This document shows positions 57,547 to 64,000 of a stretch of DNA of 64,000 nt, piece by piece. The translations under genes and the position numbers were made by a program. Position 1 is the first letter of the stretch. Each line of letters opens with the position of its first letter. The stretch comes from an uncultured Candidatus Peregrinibacteria bacterium (GTDB lineage Bacteria > Patescibacteriota > Gracilibacteria > Peribacterales > Peribacteraceae). The stretch lies in the NCBI GenBank assembly GCA_903825315.1, contig CAIKAD010000001.1, positions 248,001-312,000 of the forward strand. Direction: 5' to 3'. Under the pieces are notes generated by a model, which saw only the letters and a list, made by a program, of their open reading frames with translations, did not search any database and had not been told where the DNA came from.

Positions 57547-60354
57547 ATGCTCGTGTATGCACGCTCCATGCGCCAGAACCCGACGGAAGCAGAGAGAAAA
57601 CTATGGGAATATCTACGTTTCGATCAATTGGGCGTTCGTTTTCGAAGGCAGCACCCCATAGGAAACTACATTTTGGATTTTTATTGTCATGAAGCCAAAC
57701 TTGCAATTGAAGTCGACGGTTCTCATCATCTTCAAAAAACAAAAAAAGAGCAGGATTCGTTCCGATCGGAAGTGTTACTCGAAGGCAGTGGCATAACAGT
57801 ACTGCGGTTTACAAATGATGAAGTGCTGCTGGAAATGAATAAAGTTCTTAAAACTATTCGTCGATATTGTGATGTTTATTGTTCTATTTCGGCCTCACCA
57901 ACGAGCCATCCCCCGAGGGGGGAGTGGCCAGGGGAGAGGGAAAGAACAGCCCACAATAACAAATGGCAAGTGTTGCTTTGCATAGGATTCCTCAGTTTCC
58001 TTTTACCTGTCACTGCTCTCGCCCGTGCCCTCATCTCCGAGGTGATGTGGATGGGGAGCGATCTCTCCACAGCCGATGAATGGGTCGAAATTACGAATGT
58101 GGGCGATGGTCCCCTTTCGTTAAGCGGGTGGACGCTCACGTCGCTCAATGCATCCGGCGTGGAAGAGGTGCAGTACCGGTTTGGGGAAGGGGATATTCTT
58201 GCGCAGGGCGAATACGCGCTTGTGAGTAACGATCCGGCGGCTACATCGCGTCTGGCTGTTGAGCCGCGGTTTGTGAGCACGGCAATTTCCCTTCCCAATA
58301 CCAAACTTCTGCTTCGGCTGCGGGATGCCGGTGGCTTACTGATCGATGAAGTCGATGACGGAGTGGGTACGCCTTTTGCAGGAGCCAATCCATCAGGTGG
58401 CATCAAGGCAAGTATGGAAAGGGTGGAGCTTTCTGTTGCAGGGAACATACAGACGAATTGGGTAACGGCGCAGTGCGCGCGTGGTTTTGACGAGGGTTCG
58501 TCACTCTTGGGTACGCCGGGATATGCCAACGGATGCGCATTCGCGTCTTCATCAGCGTCATATTCATCGTCAGCGTCGTCAGAAAACAGCTCACAAGAAA
58601 ATATACAGATATCATCAGAGCCCAGCAGTAAAACACAAAGCTCGAACAACAATAGTGAACAAGGAAGTAGTTTGAATTCTTCGGATGGAAGCGATGGTTC
58701 GTCGTCTTCGTCACAGGAAGAATCATTGTCAGGCAGAAGCCCCTCGGATTCTTCGGTTTCCTCGGCTGCTTCGGTTTCATCTTCAGTAGAAGCTTCACAT
58801 ACAAACGGGACCGGCGCCCTCATACGCATTACCGAGCTCCTTCCCGATGCCGAGGGGAGTGATGATGCGTCGTGGATCGAAATCGGGAACCTGGGGAGCG
58901 GGAGTGTAAATATCACTGGCTGGACTCTGGAGTACGGTACGAAGAAGTTCGTTATTCCACAGCGGAATGGAACGGGGTTTGTTCTTCAACCGGCGGAGTA
59001 TGTGGCCTTCCGTAAGACGCAAACGGCGCTCGCTATGCTCCATGCGTACGGGACGGTAACGCTTAAGACAGGGACGGGCGTTCTCGATACGTTTACCTAT
59101 GGCGGATCGCAAGAGGGGATCAGCTTTGCGCGGAGCCCTGAGTATCCCTCGGATATCGTGCGTGCCTGTGTGCCTACAGAAGGCCAGCCCAATGTTGATA
59201 GTCCCTGGGATCCAATGATCAAGATCCAGTCCGGCAAGGTTCGCGAAGAGGTGCCGCTGTCGATCAATCTGGAGGCAGTGATCCCGGAGCGGTTTGCAGG
59301 CACACCGCACTGCACCTTCGATTTCGATGACGGCTTCTGGGTGGAGAGCTGCAACCCCGCAACGCATACCTACGAGCGCGATGGGCACTTTACGGTTCGT
59401 GCGGAGATGGTGAGTGCCTGTGGTAACACACGAACACAGACACTGACGATAGATGTGTTGCCCAAGCCATCTTCGTCCAGCGTGAGTGGGGGGACGACGT
59501 ATGTTGCTGCAGCATCAACGGTCACCGTCACATCCAGTTCGGCACGGTCGTCCAGCAGCTCCGTAAGCAGTGCCGGTTCTTGCCTTCGGGCGATTAACAG
59601 CGGGGTCATCATCAGTGAGTTTCTTCCGGATCCTGAGGGGAAGGACACGGAGGGGGAGTGGATTGAACTGCAGAACACGACGCCGGCAGATATTCCGCTC
59701 TGCGGATGGTCGTTGGGTGTGGCTTCGGGCACCAGGAGGTACCCGCTGGATGATTTGAGTGTCCCGGCCTTCTCCTTCCTTCTTCTCACGAGGGAGGATG
59801 TGAGCCTATCTCTTCGTAATTCCGAGGATTCTCTTCGCCTCTTTGCGCCGGATGTGACATCACCCGCTTCTCTTCTTGTGGATGAAGTGCACTACAGCAA
59901 GCCTAAAGTGGGAAAGTCCTTTGCAAGAACAGAAGATGGGACGTTTGCGTGGACGACGGAACTCACACCGGGAGGTCCAAATGCTTTTGGTTCCCTCGTG
60001 GCAAAGGCATCAGATAAGAACACAAAAACAGAACAAGGAACGAAAGAAGCATCAGGGACAAAATCGAAATCGGCTTCGTCAAAGAAAACTCAGAAAACCT
60101 CGGTGAAAACGTCAACTACTTCGAAGCGAAGTACGAATAAAAAGAGTTCCAGCTCTCGGGCCATACGGCCGCTATCGGAAGATGCGGTGCCGCTTTTGGC
60201 GGGATTGGAGGCGGAGGGGCAGGGGGGAGGGGTAGCCCTATCCTGGATAGAAGTAGTTTCGCTCGTTATGAACGGGATCTTCCTGATTATTCTGGGATGG
60301 TGGGGGATGAGGAGGAAAAGGGTCTATCCGGATGGGTCAGAGGGAAAGATGTAA
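57547..60354 (+). CDS. DUF559 (Vsr-like nuclease fold) region continuous in frame with a lamin-tail-domain surface protein
   Basis: RQNPTEAERKLWEYLRFDQLGVRFRRQHPIGNYILDFYCHEAKLAIEVDGSHH, then signal-like VLLCIGFLSFLLPVTALA, LTD repeats ALISEVMWMGS...WVEITN and IRITELLPDAEG...WIEIGN and IISEFLPDPEG...WIELQN, Ser-rich linkers, C-terminal TM; no stop between. Confidence 0.8.
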   Translation: MLVYARSMRQNPTEAERKLWEYLRFDQLGVRFRRQHPIGNYILDFYCHEAKLAIEVDGSHHLQKTKKEQDSFRSEVLLEGSGITVLRFTNDEVLLEMNKVLKTIRRYCDVYCSISASPTSHPPRGEWPGERERTAHNNKWQVLLCIGFLSFLLPVTALARALISEVMWMGSDLSTADEWVEITNVGDGPLSLSGWTLTSLNASGVEEVQYRFGEGDILAQGEYALVSNDPAATSRLAVEPRFVSTAISLPNTKLLLRLRDAGGLLIDEVDDGVGTPFAGANPSGGIKASMERVELSVAGNIQTNWVTAQCARGFDEGSSLLGTPGYANGCAFASSSASYSSSASSENSSQENIQISSEPSSKTQSSNNNSEQGSSLNSSDGSDGSSSSSQEESLSGRSPSDSSVSSAASVSSSVEASHTNGTGALIRITELLPDAEGSDDASWIEIGNLGSGSVNITGWTLEYGTKKFVIPQRNGTGFVLQPAEYVAFRKTQTALAMLHAYGTVTLKTGTGVLDTFTYGGSQEGISFARSPEYPSDIVRACVPTEGQPNVDSPWDPMIKIQSGKVREEVPLSINLEAVIPERFAGTPHCTFDFDDGFWVESCNPATHTYERDGHFTVRAEMVSACGNTRTQTLTIDVLPKPSSSSVSGGTTYVAAASTVTVTSSSARSSSSSVSSAGSCLRAINSGVIISEFLPDPEGKDTEGEWIELQNTTPADIPLCGWSLGVASGTRRYPLDDLSVPAFSFLLLTREDVSLSLRNSEDSLRLFAPDVTSPASLLVDEVHYSKPKVGKSFARTEDGTFAWTTELTPGGPNAFGSLVAKASDKNTKTEQGTKEASGTKSKSASSKKTQKTSVKTSTTSKRSTNKKSSSSRAIRPLSEDAVPLLAGLEAEGQGGGVALSWIEVVSLVMNGIFLIILGWWGMRRKRVYPDGSEGKM

Positions 60355-60405
60355 GCGGAGCACCGGTAGAGTGTCGTGGAGAGAGAAGTATTCCCAATTA
60401 TAGTT

Positions 60406-60795
60406 ATGCCCGTTCTAGGAATTGCAAATATATTTAATATATTGTACAATAGTTATGTTCCTATGCCAGAGACTCCAGAAGCAAAACCATCGGATGGGAA
60501 GCTCAAACAGAAGTACCGGACATTTACGAGTGTTCATAGTGCGCGTGGTATGTGGGGTTATAGTGTTAATGCGCTTCTTCGTCCCATGGAAGAGAAGAAG
60601 GAGCAGGTGCAAGCTGACAAAGAAGCTACTTCTGCAGGAGGGATGGAGGGCGGAAAAGAGAAGCAGACACTTGGAAAGGGAACGCCAAAGACAGAATTAG
60701 CAGAGAAAGCTGTAACAGAAGAGGCCAAGAAGAAGCCTTCCCAAACAGAAGCGGAAAAGAACAAAGTTGATCAGAAAGAACCAGAAAAAAAATAA
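60406..60795 (+). CDS. hypothetical charged protein
   Basis: Lys/Glu-rich ORF upstream of the giant orphan gene. Confidence 0.5.
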   Translation: MPVLGIANIFNILYNSYVPMPETPEAKPSDGKLKQKYRTFTSVHSARGMWGYSVNALLRPMEEKKEQVQADKEATSAGGMEGGKEKQTLGKGTPKTELAEKAVTEEAKKKPSQTEAEKNKVDQKEPEKK

Positions 60796-60890
60796 CAGGT
60801 TAGAACATTACTATAACCTGTAATAAATGCCTGTTAGAAGGGCTAAATAGGTATTACAAGGTGTGGAAAAATCTGATATAATACATAGAA

Positions 60891-63800
60891 ATGGCGAACA
60901 CGCCAAACACACAATCAACGCCAGATCCCCTTAATCAACCTGTCACACTAGACCGGGAGGATCGACAGGCGCAACGGACAAGTGTGGAGCAGCAATGGGG
61001 TGCATTGCGACACCTTCTTGGTTTGCCTTCATTTGAGGAGCTTCAGAATGCTGAACCTATTCACCGGCAAGTAGCGACACGGATTGCTGAAAGGATTGCA
61101 GTGGTGCGAAGGCAGGTGGCTGTTCGCCCTCAATTGGAGAATCTTCTGCTTACAGAAGTTAGGATGATCACAAGCAATGGCGGACTAGTACCTGGTGGTG
61201 CACCACCCGCATCTGAAGCAATTCAAGATGTGAATTATGCAGTGGCAGATGCGTGGCTAAAGATAATTTACCGAAATATTGGTGAGGCGGATGTAAGGGA
61301 GATGATAAATCAGTTACCGTTGGGAATACGACCTGTATTAAATGCAAACGAGTGGATAATCAAAGATGTAGATTTTGGTGTATCCCCAAAGCGTAGAATA
61401 ATAATTGATCTCCGTCATCCCATATGGGCGACAGGGAATCAAAATCAAATACGGCAGCGTTTGCAAGGAAGAACTCCGGATGAAGCGGGAATACGCTTAA
61501 GGCCACCGACACCTCCCATCCAAAATATTCCAGATACCGCAGTTAATGACATGTTCGCTGACAGCGATAACGCTAGACAGAATGTTATCGATTCATTTTT
61601 ACCATTACGAGAAGTTGAAGTGACCGTTCCCTTTGGGCATCGCACGATGTTAGATCTCCCTGCTCTTTTGCGTCTCAACCCACAGATAGCAAGTATGAAT
61701 CCTGCCGCATTCACTGCGTTTTTAAATGGAATGCCTATTGCACAATTGAATCAATTACTTCGTTGTGTAAACGTGACTACTGGGCAAAGAATTTTACCTT
61801 TTCCTGGATCTCTGAATAATTTGGTTCGTGCAGTATTCCGTGCCCTCAACCGCACACCAAATCCAGGCACAACACTTTGTCAGGTATCGATATCTCTAGG
61901 GGTAGCAATTACTCGTCGTGCTCGTATTGAACAACTTATTTCAGGTGCAGCTGACAATCGTGAACTTATGCTTGCATTGGCTGTTTCTCAGGGGGATCCA
62001 TCGTCCACAGATGTCTTGAATGCGACAACCGAACAGTTAAATAATTTGAATACGCGAAGGAGAATCGTGGAAGGTCTTGCTGACGTTCGAGCATTTCAAG
62101 CGGTACAACTTCCAACACAGGCGCCTCCAGGAGCGTCAATTGTGGAATTGCAGACCTTTAGGACAGGAGTAAATGCGCAGATCAGTACGATAGAAACCGC
62201 AGAGTCAGCTTGGCGATTGATTGAAGAACAGCATCAACGCGATGTGCAAACTGATCAGAGTGAAATGAGCGTATACGAATCAGAATTACGAGCACATAAT
62301 GATCAACTTGCTCGAAATCAGACGATTACACAGCAGGATGATGCAAGGCTAGCAGCGTATAATGCCGCAGTTATTGCTGCGACAAGGGCGGGCGCTCCTC
62401 CTCCAGGGGCTCCTCCTACTGCTACGCCGCTTACGGTACCGCCTGCTGTTAGACCGAAACCCACACAACATCCTGCGCCATTATTCACGCCTATTGTTGT
62501 TGGGGCACCAGTTGCTTGTACTATTCGGTCAGCAGACGAATTACGAACCAAACTTTCAGAATTTAGGAGCTTAGTGCGTGAAGTGGATCAGCACATTACA
62601 TCGCTTCAGAGAAGGGGGGGTAGACTGGAGAGGATTTGTGAAGAGTTACAGAGACTTCAAATACAAAATATTCCAACACTATTCCCTCTGTTAGTTCGAT
62701 TTGTAAATCCCGGTCCGCCACCAACTTTTCTCCCCAACGCCATTCGTGCAAGTACGGATTGGGATGCAATAGCTAGAGAAATTGAGAGATCGATTCCTGG
62801 TGGACTCAGCACACTTCAAGAGTATGACACGCAGATCCCCGCAGAGATTGCGCGTAGTAGGGTGCCAGAAGGATCCGATGCCTGCTGGGCAGTCATACGC
62901 AGAGGGTTGGCCAATCAAGGTATCCGTGGAACACAACAGGACAATACGATTGAGTATATGAAGGCGCGAGTAGAATTATCACCTGAATCTACTCGAGATG
63001 TAGAGACGCTGAGTGAGGCCGCATTTCCGTACATGCCACCCGCAGGGGTACAGGGAGTAGAGGAGGAGAGGAATGTTATGCGCGATTGGAACCAAGGCAG
63101 TAATATCCGTAGAATTCCCGTGATTACGAGGTTTAATCCTTGGGAGCAATATCGCGACCGACTCTTCACGCGCGAGCGGCTGGGTGTGGCATGGGCCGAT
63201 ATGGATGCGATACAGAACCGTCGGGATCTGACGATTCCCCAGCTTATCGACATCTACTTCCGCACCAAATACCTTTTGGAGTTACCCGTGGACAAACCTC
63301 ATCGCCTGCCTCAGACACGTGAAATCATTTCTTTTATGCGCCGCTTACACGGAACAATCCTTCAACGTGGTCGGGAAAATTTCGGCGTGGCAACCGGTAT
63401 GAAACAGGAGGAATTGAAGCGACTCTATGAAATGATGCACGTCGATGAGAAGCAGGCGCCTCAGATGACATCGGCAGAGCGGCTTCAGGCGCTGCATACA
63501 TTCCTCATGAGTGGGGGCGGGGCATATATGGAGAAGAACGGAGCCAGTATTGATCGCATGGCTACGGAGGCGTATCGACCAATTAAGGAGGTTATTGAGA
63601 ATCGTGAACGTCGTCGCAAGTTTGTGAGTAATGCTTTGTACGGGAATCCATATCTGAGTGGGTGGGGTGTAGTAAAAGGAGGCGGGAGAATTGTGAAGAA
63701 ACTTGCCTACAATCTTCCCGTTGGGGGTATAAAAAAGGTAGGAAAGGAACTTTCGGAGAACCGCAAGCCCATCGCACTCGGCGCAATAGCAGGGGTATGG

Positions 63801-63908
63801 ATGGGGCCGGCCGGGATGTTACTCGGTGCAGGCGCCGGTTATGCGTATGCCAAGATTTTCGGTAAAGAAGGCGGGGGAAACGGAGGAGGAAATAGCGGCC
63901 ATCATTGA
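60891..63908 (+). CDS. giant orphan protein (1005 aa), C-terminal Gly-rich hydrophobic segment
   Basis: Single uninterrupted ORF; tail GAIAGVWMGPAGMLLGAGAGYAYAKIFGKEGGGNGGG. Confidence 0.8.
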   Translation: MANTPNTQSTPDPLNQPVTLDREDRQAQRTSVEQQWGALRHLLGLPSFEELQNAEPIHRQVATRIAERIAVVRRQVAVRPQLENLLLTEVRMITSNGGLVPGGAPPASEAIQDVNYAVADAWLKIIYRNIGEADVREMINQLPLGIRPVLNANEWIIKDVDFGVSPKRRIIIDLRHPIWATGNQNQIRQRLQGRTPDEAGIRLRPPTPPIQNIPDTAVNDMFADSDNARQNVIDSFLPLREVEVTVPFGHRTMLDLPALLRLNPQIASMNPAAFTAFLNGMPIAQLNQLLRCVNVTTGQRILPFPGSLNNLVRAVFRALNRTPNPGTTLCQVSISLGVAITRRARIEQLISGAADNRELMLALAVSQGDPSSTDVLNATTEQLNNLNTRRRIVEGLADVRAFQAVQLPTQAPPGASIVELQTFRTGVNAQISTIETAESAWRLIEEQHQRDVQTDQSEMSVYESELRAHNDQLARNQTITQQDDARLAAYNAAVIAATRAGAPPPGAPPTATPLTVPPAVRPKPTQHPAPLFTPIVVGAPVACTIRSADELRTKLSEFRSLVREVDQHITSLQRRGGRLERICEELQRLQIQNIPTLFPLLVRFVNPGPPPTFLPNAIRASTDWDAIAREIERSIPGGLSTLQEYDTQIPAEIARSRVPEGSDACWAVIRRGLANQGIRGTQQDNTIEYMKARVELSPESTRDVETLSEAAFPYMPPAGVQGVEEERNVMRDWNQGSNIRRIPVITRFNPWEQYRDRLFTRERLGVAWADMDAIQNRRDLTIPQLIDIYFRTKYLLELPVDKPHRLPQTREIISFMRRLHGTILQRGRENFGVATGMKQEELKRLYEMMHVDEKQAPQMTSAERLQALHTFLMSGGGAYMEKNGASIDRMATEAYRPIKEVIENRERRRKFVSNALYGNPYLSGWGVVKGGGRIVKKLAYNLPVGGIKKVGKELSENRKPIALGAIAGVWMGPAGMLLGAGAGYAYAKIFGKEGGGNGGGNSGHH

Positions 63909-63920
63909 TATTTGAATCTA

Positions 63921-64000
63921 TGAACACACATCTCTATACACCCATTGGCCTTCCAGAAACGCTCTCGCGTATGGTTGCGGAGGCAACCATGGAGATGCCG
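63921..64000 (+). CDS. start of downstream gene (partial)
   Basis: ATG then MNTHLYTPIGLPETLSRMVAEATMEMP, open to window edge. Confidence 0.5.

Noticed and set aside
57547-57960. DUF559 as evidence of a restriction-modification or defence island
   Set aside because: No methyltransferase or other defence gene adjacent; DUF559 genes are commonly solitary.

Overview
The window is gene-dense bacterial chromosome. It has single-copy housekeeping genes (typA, rpoD, purM, purE, rlmE, rsmG, pyrE, pheS, gmk, nusB, rnc, rpsJ, tuf, rny), envelope and transport genes, four tRNAs, and many orphan proteins. Gene content and small conserved proteins suggest a reduced, candidate-phyla (Peregrinibacteria/Peribacteria-like) genome; this is inference only. 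The observations I rate highest are: (1) at least 16 intergenic inverted repeats whose arms are degenerate reiterations of short words, with word families differing between loci and several filling the space from a stop codon to the next start codon; (2) a ~440-nt highly structured, unidentified ncRNA with its own promoter, a boxA-like rRNA-leader motif and a strong terminator; (3) an 18-codon Ile-rich leader peptide plus attenuator hairpins, apparently leaderless, in front of a citramalate-synthase-like gene; (4) a primary sigma factor with RNA polymerase alpha-CTD-like domain(s) at its C-terminus; (5) a family-4-like uracil-DNA glycosylase missing two of its four Fe-S cysteines; (6) a leftover pheS 3' tail that is synonymously diverged from the adjacent intact pheS; (7) tRNA-Arg(GCG) and tRNA-Arg(TCG), suggesting CGN decoding without inosine; (8) a DUF559 nuclease ORF fused in frame to a lamin-tail surface protein. 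All calls come from reading sequence; no searches were run.
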